NCBI GenBank assembly: GCA_905176665.1
Contig: CAJINA010000083.1
Coordinates: 32,017 to 96,016, forward strand
Origin: Olavius algarvensis Delta 4 endosymbiont
Lineage (GTDB): Bacteria; Desulfobacterota; Desulfobacteria; Desulfobacterales; CAJINA01
Reading direction: 5' to 3'
DNA length: 64,000 bases
The position numbers were made by a program, and so were the translations under genes. Below are positions 45,012-53,124 of the stretch, piece after piece; position 1 is the stretch's first letter; each line of letters opens with the position of its first letter. The notes beneath the pieces were generated by a model. That model searched no databases. It had not been told where the DNA came from and saw only the letters and a list, made by a program, of their open reading frames with translations.

Positions 45012-46243
45012 TACGCCTCCGAGTACCTTTCCTGAATGGCGCGCAGGACATCGATACGGGACAGAAATATGTCTACTGTTTCAGGATCGAATTGGGCACC
45101 GGCTTCGGCCTTGATGGTCTCCAGCACGTCCGCTTCACTCCAGGCCTCCTTGTAAACCCGGGCGGATGAGAGGGCGTCGTAGACATCTGCCAGGGCCACG
45201 ATGCGACCGAACAGCGGTATCTCTTCGCCTTTTTTACCCCGGGCTGTGCCGTCATGGCGTTGGCGATCGGGCAGGGGCTCTCCGGTGGCAATATCCACAT
45301 GACCGGGATAGCCGTCACCGTCCCAGCGCTCGTGGTGGTTGAAGGCCACCTCGCGGGCCGCTTCATCAAAATCCGATTGGGCCTGTAGAAAAAGTTGCGC
45401 CCCCAGGACAGTGTGCTGCTTCATGAGTTCGCGTTCATCACTGCTGAATTTGCCAGGTTTTTTGAGGATAAGGTCGGAGATGGCTACTTTGCCGACATCG
45501 TGCAGCATGGCCGCCATCCTCAGGCTGTCACGGCCGCTTTCGATCTCTTTTTCGTCCAGGCCATGCCGTTCGGCCCATTTTTCAAATATTTCAATTGAGT
45601 AGCCGCCGACCCGGTTAACGTGGGCGCCGGTTTCCTTGGGATCGCGCATTTCCGCCATGCGGATCATACGCAGCAAAATTGCCCGGGTCATCTGGGCACG
45701 CTCAAGGGCGACGGCCGCGATGCTGGCAAAATGCAGCATAAGGGTCTCATCATCTGTAGCAAAGGGGATGACGTCACCGTTTTCGTCTTGGGCATTGATG
45801 ATCTGGAGAATGCCCAGAATGTCGCCGCGGGTATTCTTCAGGGGCAGGGTCACCATGGACCGGGTGGTATAGCCGGCCGACTCGTCGAATTTTTTGCTAA
45901 AGCTGTAGGGAACGTCCGGTGACAGCTGGTAAACATCGGGGATATTAAGAAGTTCACCGGTTGTGGCCATATATCCGGCAATGCTGTCCGTGTTGATGGG
46001 CATGGAAAAGGTAGAGTAAATCAGTTTCTCGCCGGTGGGCAGCCTTCTTTGCAGGGTATCGTTCTGGGTATAGGTGAAATCTAGTATGTCTTTGCGGCAG
46101 ATGTAGATTGAGCCGGCATCGGCATTTACGAAACGGCGTGCGTCACGCAGGATTTTTTCCAGCAGGATGTCCAGGTCGTTGAGTTGGTTCAGTTCGATTC
46201 CCAGCGAAAGGAGTTCATCCAGTTTTTCTTTGGCTGTCAGCAT
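45011..46243 (-). CDS. GAF domain HD-GYP phosphodiesterase
   Basis: A 410-residue protein with an N-terminal GAF domain (about 20-170) and a C-terminal HD-GYP domain (about 175-400). Metal-site motifs are MLHDVGK, NHHERWDGDGYP and ADVYDALSS. HD-GYP enzymes hydrolyse cyclic di-GMP or related dinucleotides. An insert after DGDGYPG (LPDRQRHDGTARGKKGEE) enlarges the active-site loop. The start at 46243 is chosen for the AGGAG 6 bases upstream and because the GAF helix begins there. It heads the operon with the lipoprotein and acyltransferase. Confidence 0.92.
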   Translation of the reverse strand: MLTAKEKLDELLSLGIELNQLNDLDILLEKILRDARRFVNADAGSIYICRKDILDFTYTQNDTLQRRLPTGEKLIYSTFSMPINTDSIAGYMATTGELLNIPDVYQLSPDVPYSFSKKFDESAGYTTRSMVTLPLKNTRGDILGILQIINAQDENGDVIPFATDDETLMLHFASIAAVALERAQMTRAILLRMIRMAEMRDPKETGAHVNRVGGYSIEIFEKWAERHGLDEKEIESGRDSLRMAAMLHDVGKVAISDLILKKPGKFSSDERELMKQHTVLGAQLFLQAQSDFDEAAREVAFNHHERWDGDGYPGHVDIATGEPLPDRQRHDGTARGKKGEEIPLFGRIVALADVYDALSSARVYKEAWSEADVLETIKAEAGAQFDPETVDIFLSRIDVLRAIQERYSEA

Positions 46244-46470
46244 GATCGCTCCTATGGGTCTTTGCAGCACCACTGTACTGGTTGGTACCCGTGTTGAAGG
46301 GAATTGTCGCTCGGTTCCGCGGGGGGGAACCGCTATTTTCTTTTTATACATAATATTAACGATTTAGCAATAATCAACACTGAATTAAAAATTCAGGCAA
46401 CCATCGAATATGTTGTAAAATGTAATTATTGGTAATTTATGGTCCGTAATTTCAGGATTTATGGTAATTG

Positions 46471-46499
46471 TTGACAAGTGCTGACGTGATAGCTATATG
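46471..46499 (+). promoter_or_regulatory. Predicted sigma-70-type promoter
   Basis: TTGACA (46471-46476) and TATATG (46494-46499) are separated by 17 bases, about 57 bases before the regulator's ATG at 46556. It is the best -35/-10 pair seen in the window. The AT-rich stretch 46380-46470 upstream may add an UP element. Confidence 0.6.
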
Positions 46500-46555
46500 G
46501 CTGAGCGAAACGAACAGGAACGACAGGCGGGCAATCTTTAAGAAGGGCCGATAAA

Positions 46556-47461
46556 ATGAAAAAAATGATGACAACTCGAGAAGTGGCCGGTTTTCTGGGG
46601 GTGAATGAAAAGATGGTGTACAGCCTTATCGCGGAGAAAGGACTGCCGGCCAGTAAAGTGACCGGGAAATGGCTTTTCCCCGTTCACCTGGTCGAGCAGT
46701 GGATCGAAAACAACAGCATCAATTACCCGGAGATACCCAATTTACTGCCACCCTACACCGACGTCCTGATCATCGCCGGCAGCAATGATCCACTGCTGGA
46801 TAAAACCATTTCGCTTTTCAACAGCAGTCAGTCGGATCAAATAGCGGTGTTTGGCAATCTGGGCAGTCTGGGCGGTATCCAGGCCTTGAAAAAGGAACTC
46901 TGCCACGTGGCATCCTCACACCTGGTGCAGGGCGATGGCGACGAATACAATTTCGAGTTCGCGGACCGGGAACTCGACCGTATGCCGGTAGTGGTCAATT
47001 TTTGTCGCCGGGAACAGGGGTTTGTCCTGCCCAAAGGAAACCCGCGCAAGATAAAAAGTATTCAGGACTTTTCCCGGCCCGGCTTTCGCATCGTCAACCG
47101 TCCCCTGGGCACCGGCACCCGGCTGCTGTTGGATCGGGAGCTCAAACAGGCGGGGATAAAGGGCGAAAAGGTGGTCGGATATGATAATGAACTGGCGCGT
47201 CACATGGACGTCGGCCTGGAGGTGCTGGCCGGGCGGGCCGACGCCGGGCCGGCTATCAAACCGGTTGCGGCCCTGCTTGGCCTTGATTTCCTGCCTCTGC
47301 GCTGGGAGCGGTATGACCTGCTCGTGACCAAGGTGCGGTTTTTCGACAAGGCGGTCCAGGCTTTCATGAGCCTGCTGCAGGAACCTGAATTCCAACAATT
47401 GGCCATGGGCATCGCCGGATATGACGTCAGCACGAGCGGGAAGATGGTTTTTCAAAGATAG
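46556..47461 (+). CDS. One-component regulator: excisionase-type HTH fused to solute-binding domain
   Basis: A 301-residue protein. Residues about 1-55 form a MerR/excisionase-like DNA-binding helix (MMTTREVAGFLGVNEKMVY, then KWLFPVHLVEQWIE). The rest is a periplasmic-binding-protein-like domain (FSRPGFRIVNRPLGTGTRLLL, GRADAGPAIKPVA) of the kind used to bind oxyanions in cytoplasmic regulators. It stands just before the tungstate importer genes, so it probably senses tungstate or molybdate and controls tupABC. ATG 46556 and ATG 46565 are both possible. Confidence 0.85.
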   Translation: MKKMMTTREVAGFLGVNEKMVYSLIAEKGLPASKVTGKWLFPVHLVEQWIENNSINYPEIPNLLPPYTDVLIIAGSNDPLLDKTISLFNSSQSDQIAVFGNLGSLGGIQALKKELCHVASSHLVQGDGDEYNFEFADRELDRMPVVVNFCRREQGFVLPKGNPRKIKSIQDFSRPGFRIVNRPLGTGTRLLLDRELKQAGIKGEKVVGYDNELARHMDVGLEVLAGRADAGPAIKPVAALLGLDFLPLRWERYDLLVTKVRFFDKAVQAFMSLLQEPEFQQLAMGIAGYDVSTSGKMVFQR

Positions 47462-47606
47462 GCCCGACCACGCGGATTCAGGGGCTTGGCCTTGGCCTGC
47501 CGTTACGCCTTAAATGGGGCCGAAGGTGTTAGTCTTGGTTGCTTTGAGTCATTCCGCGTTTAAATTTGCCCATATTTTCCAATAAAAATTGACGGGTTAT
47601 TGAATC

Positions 47607-47620
47607 GCACCCTATGGTGC
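47607..47620. promoter_or_regulatory. Small inverted repeat in tupA leader
   Basis: GCACCCTATGGTGC (5-bp arms, 4-base gap) overlaps the expected -10 region downstream of TTGACG (47590-47595), about 75 bases before the tupA start. It may be an operator for the adjacent regulator, but the arms are short. Confidence 0.3.
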
Positions 47621-47694
47621 CTCCATTCTATTCCATTGGCCAATTCTTTGGCTATGGCACGTCGAAAACAATTGTTATTGAATACGGAGGTACC

Positions 47695-48528
47695 ATGCGT
47701 TTGGCACGTAAATCCCGCACAGCACTGATCCTGACCATTGCGGTCCTATTTCTGGCAACATCGGCCTGGGCCGGCAGCGGACAATTGATGATGGCGACCA
47801 CCACCAGCACGGACAACACCGGATTGTTGGATTATCTGATCCCGGCGTTTACGCAAGATACGGGGATAGAACTGAGGTGGGTCGCCACCGGAACCGGTAA
47901 GGCCCTCAAGCTGGGTCAGAAATGCGATGTGGATGTCTTGATGGTGCACGCGCCCCCGGCCGAAAAGAAGTTCGTCGCTAAAGGGTTCGGCATGGACCGG
48001 CGGGACATCATGTATAATGATTTTGTGATCATCGGACCGTCTGCCGATCCAGCCGGGATTATAGGGATAAAAATCAACGCTGCACTCGCGGCTATAAAAG
48101 GCAAACAGGCGATTTTTGTCAGCCGGGGGGATAATTCCGGAACGAACAAAAAGGAAAAACTGCTCTGGAAAACGGCCGCCATTGTGCAGCCGGAAAAAGA
48201 GCGCTGGTACATCCAGACCGGTCAGGGCATGCTGTCCACCATTAACGTGGCCGCGGAAAGGGGTGGCTATACGATGACCGATCGCGGTACCTATATCAAG
48301 TACGAGGCCAATCAGAAGGGTAATCCGCCTTTAAAGATTCTGGTGGAAGGTGATGCCATTTTGTTGAACCAGTACAGCGTCATGACCGTCAACCCGGGGA
48401 ACTGCAAAAACGTCAACGTTGAATCCGCCCGGAGATTTGCGGATTGGATTACCGGTCCGGCGGCCCAGAAGAAAATCGGGGCCTTCCGGCTAATGGGCAA
48501 ACAGTTGTTTACCCCCAATGCCCGTTGA
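47695..48528 (+). CDS. tupA: Tungstate ABC transporter substrate-binding protein
   Basis: A 277-residue periplasmic protein with a signal peptide (LILTIAVLFLATSAWAG, cleavage near 26). The oxyanion-binding motif TTTSTDNTGLLD (from residue 35) is the TupA hallmark, separating it from ModA and WtpA. SRGDNSGTNKKE near 145 supplies the second anion-binding segment. It binds tungstate with high affinity. The ATG at 47695 has GGAGG 5 bases upstream; a longer ORF from 47614 lacks the signal peptide start. A terminator and a repeat copy follow before tupB. Confidence 0.93.
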   Translation: MRLARKSRTALILTIAVLFLATSAWAGSGQLMMATTTSTDNTGLLDYLIPAFTQDTGIELRWVATGTGKALKLGQKCDVDVLMVHAPPAEKKFVAKGFGMDRRDIMYNDFVIIGPSADPAGIIGIKINAALAAIKGKQAIFVSRGDNSGTNKKEKLLWKTAAIVQPEKERWYIQTGQGMLSTINVAAERGGYTMTDRGTYIKYEANQKGNPPLKILVEGDAILLNQYSVMTVNPGNCKNVNVESARRFADWITGPAAQKKIGAFRLMGKQLFTPNAR

Positions 48529-48554
48529 CCCTTACAGCATGCATGCACATCTTT

Positions 48555-48588
48555 TCCGGGGGGCCCGCACGTCCCCCGGATTTGTTTT
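48555..48588 (+). terminator. Rho-independent terminator after tupA
   Basis: TCCGGGGG (48555-48562) pairs with CCCCCGGA (48573-48580), followed by TTTGTTTT. It lies 27 bases after the tupA stop, so transcription of tupBC must either read through or start from its own promoter. Confidence 0.8.
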
Positions 48589-48598
48589 GGCCAGGGAT

Positions 48599-48820
48599 TA
48601 GAAGCTGTTTCAAAAAAGTCGGTTGGCCCAATCTCGGCGTTGGACACAAAATTGGCGAGTAGATCGCCTCCGTAAGGAATACTACTCATTGTAGGGCGGA
48701 CCAAATCCTCGAAATACAATAGTATTTACCACGATGGGCATTGGCTGCGCTGGCACCTCCGGTTCGAATGTAGCGTCCGCCGCAGCTTGAACCAAAATCC
48801 TTTTTTTGAGATAGCTTATA
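48599..48820. repeat. Dispersed repeat family A, copy 8 (222 bp, long form, forward orientation)
   Basis: Begins TAGAAGCTGTTTCAAAAAA and ends TTTTTTTGAGATAGCTTATA. CCCAATCTCGGCGTTGGAC is inside the left end and CTTGAACCAAAATCC inside the right. The centre shares CTCGAAATAC and GCTGGCACCTCCGGTTCG with copy 1. It lies between the tupA terminator and tupB. Confidence 0.9.
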
Positions 48821-48880
48821 GAGACATAGGCGACCGAATTTCTAAAACCTGATTCGTTCAGGTGCCATAAACTTGTATCC

Positions 48881-49576
48881 ATGAATTTTTTAATAGAGGG
48901 CATACAGCAGGCTTTCGTACTGCTGCTCACCGGTGACGGGCAGACCTACTCGGCGGTCTACGCCACGGTCACCGTGTCCGGCGGTTCCATGCTGGCCAGT
49001 CTGGTCATCGGGATTCCCCTGGGCTTTGCATTGGGCTATTTTAACTTTCCCGGCCGTCGCCAGGTTCGGACCATTGTCGATACCCTGCTGGCCCTGCCCA
49101 CGGTGTTCATCGGTCTGTTGGTGTACGCCTTTCTGTCCCGGTCCGGTCCCTTTGGCGAGGCCGGCCTGCTTTTTACCCTGACCGGCATTGCCATTGGTCA
49201 GACTGTCCTGGCGCTGCCCATCGTAATTGCCCTGACAGCCGCCGCCATAGAAGGCCTTGACCGGCAGCTGCGACCGACGCTGATCACCCTCGGGGCAGAC
49301 CGCCGTCAATTGGTGCTCAGCAGCCTGTGGGAAATCCGTCACGGGATTTTGGCGGCGGCCGTAACCGCCTACGGGCGCGTCATGACCGAGGTCGGGATCT
49401 CCATGATGGTTGGCGGCAATATCAAATGGCATACGCGCACGATTACCACCGCAATTGCGCTGGAAACCAACAAAGGTGAATTTGCCATGGGGATCGCCTT
49501 AGGGCTTGTGTTGCTGGCCATCGCCTTTGCCGTCAATCTTTCCGTCAGTGCCCTGCGCAAGAGGGCCCGGACATGA
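48881..49576 (+). CDS. tupB: Tungstate ABC transporter permease
   Basis: A 231-residue membrane protein with about five to six helices. The inner-membrane coupling segment LITLGADRRQLVLSSLWEIRHG corresponds to the EAA loop that docks on the ATPase. It forms a homodimer channel for tungstate. The tupC start overlaps its stop by four bases (ATGA). A ribosome site before ATG 48881 is weak. The gene is preceded by a repeat copy, separating it from tupA by about 350 bases. Confidence 0.92.
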   Translation: MNFLIEGIQQAFVLLLTGDGQTYSAVYATVTVSGGSMLASLVIGIPLGFALGYFNFPGRRQVRTIVDTLLALPTVFIGLLVYAFLSRSGPFGEAGLLFTLTGIAIGQTVLALPIVIALTAAAIEGLDRQLRPTLITLGADRRQLVLSSLWEIRHGILAAAVTAYGRVMTEVGISMMVGGNIKWHTRTITTAIALETNKGEFAMGIALGLVLLAIAFAVNLSVSALRKRART

Positions 49577-50625
49577 AGCAACCGGCATACCACATATCGG
49601 ACCTGGAGCACCGCTATAACCGGCACCCGGTACTGTCCATCGAAGAACTGCTTATCCGTCCGGCGTCCATCACCGGTCTGATCGGTCCCAACGGCAGCGG
49701 GAAAAGTACCTTTTTAAAGCTGTTGGCCTTCATTGAGTCGCCGACAGCAGGCCGTATCGTTTACCGCGACGCACCGTTGCAGCCGTTTGCGGATGCCGTC
49801 CGCCGCGACCGGATTACAATGTTGACCCAGGAGCCTTACCTGTTGAAGCGCTCTGTGGCCGACAACATAGCCTACGGCTTGAAAATCAGGGGAGAAACAG
49901 AGCAACTTACCGACAGGGTCGCGCAGGCCCTGAACTGGGTTGGGTTGGAAGCAGGTGCCTTTTTGAAAAGGCCCTGGTACGAACTTTCCGGTGGAGAGGC
50001 CCAGCGGGTGGCCTTGGCTGCGCGGCTGGTCCTCAAACCCCGGGTGCTCCTGCTCGATGAGCCGACGGCTAACGTAGATGCTGACAGTGCCTGGCTGATC
50101 AAAGACGCATCGCTCAAGGCCAGAAAGGAGTGGGGCACGACCCTCGTGATTGCCAGCCATGACTGGCACTGGTTGTATGAGATTTGTGACGGTGTACTTC
50201 ACTTTTTTGCGGGGCGGGTTTTTCGAACCCGCATGGTGTCATTCATTGCCGGTCCCTGGGAGCCGGCGGATGGAAACGTGGTTGTTAAAAAGATGGCCGA
50301 CGGCCAGATTATTCAAGCCGAACGGCCACCGCAGGCAGGGGCACTTGCGCTGGTGGCTTCAGATACTATCAAGGTCAGCCGGCTGCCGGCTGAGCCTTCG
50401 GGCGAGGTGAATGCGGTGCGTGGTACCGTGACGCGTTTGCTTCTGGAAAAAAGTACGGGGCTGTTGATCGTTACGGTCGTAGCCGGGCGTTCCACATTTA
50501 CCACCAAAGTGGCGCCTGAAAAGATCGCAGCCGATCAACTGGTCCCCGGCCGAGAGGTGGCCGTCCTGTTCGACACGACAGCAGTCAGGTGGTTGGATTC
50601 AGAAAGTCTCGGACCATCAAGTTAA
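49573..50625 (+). CDS. tupC: Tungstate ABC transporter ATPase with C-terminal TOBE-like domain
   Basis: A 350-residue ATPase. Walker A is GPNGSGKST (38-46), the signature is LSGGEAQR, Walker B is VLLLDEPTANVD and the switch histidine is in ASHDWHW. Residues about 275-345 (AVRGTVTRLLL... then VPGREVAVLFDT) form a TOBE/MOP-like domain that may bind oxyanion and inhibit transport when tungstate is plentiful. The start overlaps tupB by four bases. Its last 41 bases overlap the 3' end of the minus-strand hydrolase gene. Confidence 0.93.
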   Translation: MKQPAYHISDLEHRYNRHPVLSIEELLIRPASITGLIGPNGSGKSTFLKLLAFIESPTAGRIVYRDAPLQPFADAVRRDRITMLTQEPYLLKRSVADNIAYGLKIRGETEQLTDRVAQALNWVGLEAGAFLKRPWYELSGGEAQRVALAARLVLKPRVLLLDEPTANVDADSAWLIKDASLKARKEWGTTLVIASHDWHWLYEICDGVLHFFAGRVFRTRMVSFIAGPWEPADGNVVVKKMADGQIIQAERPPQAGALALVASDTIKVSRLPAEPSGEVNAVRGTVTRLLLEKSTGLLIVTVVAGRSTFTTKVAPEKIAADQLVPGREVAVLFDTTAVRWLDSESLGPSS

Positions 50626-51386
50626 AATCTTCCGGAGCCTCCACGGGCAGAGAATGCCCCGCCTTTTTGATCGTGGCCGTCGCGGCTTTCAGGCTGCGCG
50701 CCAGGATGTCTGCATCTGCGGCCGGGACGATTTCGTCTTCCCCGCCGTTGATAACCAGGGTTGGGATCTTGACCCGGGGTGTGATCTCATCGGCCGGCGG
50801 ATAGGCCTGCATGGCTTCCAACTGCCGAATCAATCCGGCTTGGCTGTTGCGGGCGGCCACCGCCTTGGCCATCATCTCGATCAAATGAGCGTGCTCAGAT
50901 CGAAACGTGCGCCCGGTAGCGGCCCGGATGACGTCCCGGGCATAGGCGGCCAGGCCTTCCCCGGTAAGCTTCTGGAGCCACCGATTTACGATAGCCGAAT
51001 CCCCATAACGGGCCGGCCCGCAGGTTGCAAACCACGAGCCTGGCCATCCTTTCCGGATGCCGTACTGCAAATGCCGCCGCAATGTAGGCTCCATGGCTGA
51101 GGCCTACCAGGTTGGCTGATTCAATCCCCAGATGATCACAGAGGGTTCGCAGGTCGGCCACGTGCCGGTCCTCTGTCAGCGGTTCACCACCGATGTCACT
51201 GCGGCCCTGGGCACGGCCGTCATAGCGCAGGACCCGGTAGTCTTCAGCAAAAAACCTGGTCTGGCTGTGCCAGTAGGTGGTTGTCTGGGCCAGGCCGTTC
51301 AAAAAAATGACAGCCGGTGCGCGCGGAGAAGGTTCCGTCAAAGTGTAATAAAGGCGACAATGATCTTGAGTGGTGAAGTAGGGCAT
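50585..51386 (-). pseudogene. Alpha/beta hydrolase, one frameshift
   Basis: Two overlapping frames combine into one protein of about 265 residues. The N-terminal part has the oxyanion segment IFLNGLAQT, YDGRAQGRS, and the nucleophile elbow GLSHGAYIA (Ser). The C-terminal part has a cap region, LVINGGEDEIVP (Asp) and GHSLPVEAPEDF (His), so the catalytic triad is complete across the two frames. The switch lies between about 51010 and 51025 within a GGCC-rich stretch; deleting one base gives NLRAARYGDSAIV. It may be an assembly error. The 3' end overlaps tupC by 41 bases on the opposite strand. Substrate unknown; 3-oxoadipate enol-lactonase-like members are closest by motif. Confidence 0.75.
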
Positions 51387-51651
51387 AGGACTCAAAGGTT
51401 CAGAGGTTCGGATGCAAAAATTATGTTTTCAACCCGGAACGGGGAACGCTGATCCCGGAACCATCAGGTTTTAGCATTGACAATTCAAAATCAAATCCAA
51501 TTCTTATACCTAATTCATGGTGATGACAAGGGGCGGCCGCGCAGCCAGACATTGGCCTTGAAAAAACAGGCAACTAAATGCTATGTGTCCACCTGCCGAT
51601 ACCGGAATCCGGTAAGCTGAGCGGAGCAGCCAGAAAAGGCCAGGGATTTTT

Positions 51652-53049
51652 ATGGATCTATATTTGTACAACACGCTTACCCGCACCAAAGAACGTTTCA
51701 CGCCTATCCAGGCCGGTTCGGTGGGTCTGTATACCTGCGGGCCGACGGTTTACAACTATGCCCATATCGGCAACCTGCGAACATACGTTTTCGAAGATAT
51801 CCTCAAGCGTGTCATGGTCTACAATGGGTTGATCGTAAAACATGTCATGAACATCACGGACGTGGGGCACCTGACCGGCGATCGGGATATGGGCGAGGAC
51901 AAGATGGAAACCGGTGCCCAGCGGGAGGGGCGGACGGCCTGGGAAATCGCCGCGCATTACACCGCGGCCTTCAAGGAAGATCTGGCCCATCTGAATATCG
52001 TCGACCCGGACATCTGGTGCAAAGCGACCGACACGATTCCCGAGCAGATCACCCTGATTGAAACCCTCGAAAACAAAGGGTTCACATACCGGACCAGCGA
52101 TGGAATCTACTTCGATACATCGAAATTTGATGGCTATGCCCAGCTGTCGCGGCAAAATCGGGAAGCGCTCCAGGAAGGTGCCCGGGTGGAGAAAAACGTT
52201 GAAAAGCGCAACCCCACGGATTTTGCCCTCTGGAAATTCTCACCCGCCGACACCCAGCGCCAGATGGAGTGGGATTCACCCTGGGGCATCGGGTTTCCCG
52301 GTTGGCACATTGAGTGTTCCGCCATGAGCATGAAATTTCTGGGCAAGCAGCTGGATATCCACTGCGGCGGGACCGACCATATCGACGTGCATCACACCAA
52401 CGAGATTGCCCAGTCAGAGGCGGCTACCGGGCACAAGTTTTTCAATTTCTGGATGCACGGCGAATTTCTGAATATCCAGGGCGGCAAGAAAATGGCCAAG
52501 AGCGAAGGCAATTTTTTGACCCTGGAGAATGCTTTTATCAAAAACGATGTGGACCCGCTGGTCTATCGCTACGCCACTTTTCACAGCCACTACCGCAAGC
52601 CCATGGATTACAGCGATGATTCCGTGGCCGCGGCCCAGAATGGGCTGCGCAACCTGCGTAGTCAGGTAGCGCGCCTGATTGACAGCACCGGCGATGAGCA
52701 GGCCGCGGTGCACGCCGGGTTCAAGGAAAAATTCATGGCCCAGCTGAATGACGACCTGAACATGCCCCGGGCGCTGGCCGTCTTGCAGGAGCTTTTAAAG
52801 TCAGGCGAAAGCGAGGCCGTCAAGTTGGCCACCGTCCGCGAGTTTGATACGGCCATCCTCGGCCTGGAACTGGACCGGGTAGAAGAGGCTGCGCCGCTTC
52901 CCCAGGAGGTTCTGGGTTTGATGGCAATGCGCAAAACAGCCCGGGCTGAAAAAAACTGGGCGGAATCGGACCGGATCCGCGACGAGATCCAGGCCATGGG
53001 CTACATTGTCCAGGACGGCAAAGAGGGCATGCAAGTCATCAAGCAGTAG
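51652..53049 (+). CDS. cysS: Cysteinyl-tRNA synthetase
   Basis: A 465-residue class I synthetase charging tRNA-Cys. The zinc-site cysteine is in YTCGPTVYNYAHIGN (C29; HIGH-type signature 38-41), the second zinc ligands are in WHIECSAMS and GGTDHIDVHH, and the KMSKS loop is KKMAKSEGN near 279. The helical anticodon-binding end runs from about 330, with a C-terminal segment (RTARAEKNWAESDRIRDEI) typical of CysS. The gene is single and ends at a bidirectional hairpin shared with the convergent porin gene. Confidence 0.97.
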   Translation: MDLYLYNTLTRTKERFTPIQAGSVGLYTCGPTVYNYAHIGNLRTYVFEDILKRVMVYNGLIVKHVMNITDVGHLTGDRDMGEDKMETGAQREGRTAWEIAAHYTAAFKEDLAHLNIVDPDIWCKATDTIPEQITLIETLENKGFTYRTSDGIYFDTSKFDGYAQLSRQNREALQEGARVEKNVEKRNPTDFALWKFSPADTQRQMEWDSPWGIGFPGWHIECSAMSMKFLGKQLDIHCGGTDHIDVHHTNEIAQSEAATGHKFFNFWMHGEFLNIQGGKKMAKSEGNFLTLENAFIKNDVDPLVYRYATFHSHYRKPMDYSDDSVAAAQNGLRNLRSQVARLIDSTGDEQAAVHAGFKEKFMAQLNDDLNMPRALAVLQELLKSGESEAVKLATVREFDTAILGLELDRVEEAAPLPQEVLGLMAMRKTARAEKNWAESDRIRDEIQAMGYIVQDGKEGMQVIKQ

Positions 53050-53070
53050 CTCACGGAACACAACGAAAAA

Positions 53071-53093
53071 GACCCGGGGCCTTGCCCCGGGTC
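53071..53093. terminator. Bidirectional terminator between cysS and porin gene
   Basis: GACCCGGGG (53071-53079) pairs perfectly with CCCCGGGTC (53085-53093). On the minus strand it is followed by TTTTTCGTT, an intrinsic terminator for the porin; on the plus strand TTCTGTC follows, weaker, for cysS. Confidence 0.88.
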
Positions 53094-53124
53094 TTCTGTC
53101 AGCACTTCTTTTCTCCTGTTCAGA

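Noticed and set aside
5700..48820. The family A repeats as a CRISPR array
   Set aside because: Copies are kilobases apart, of different lengths and orientation, with no regular spacers.
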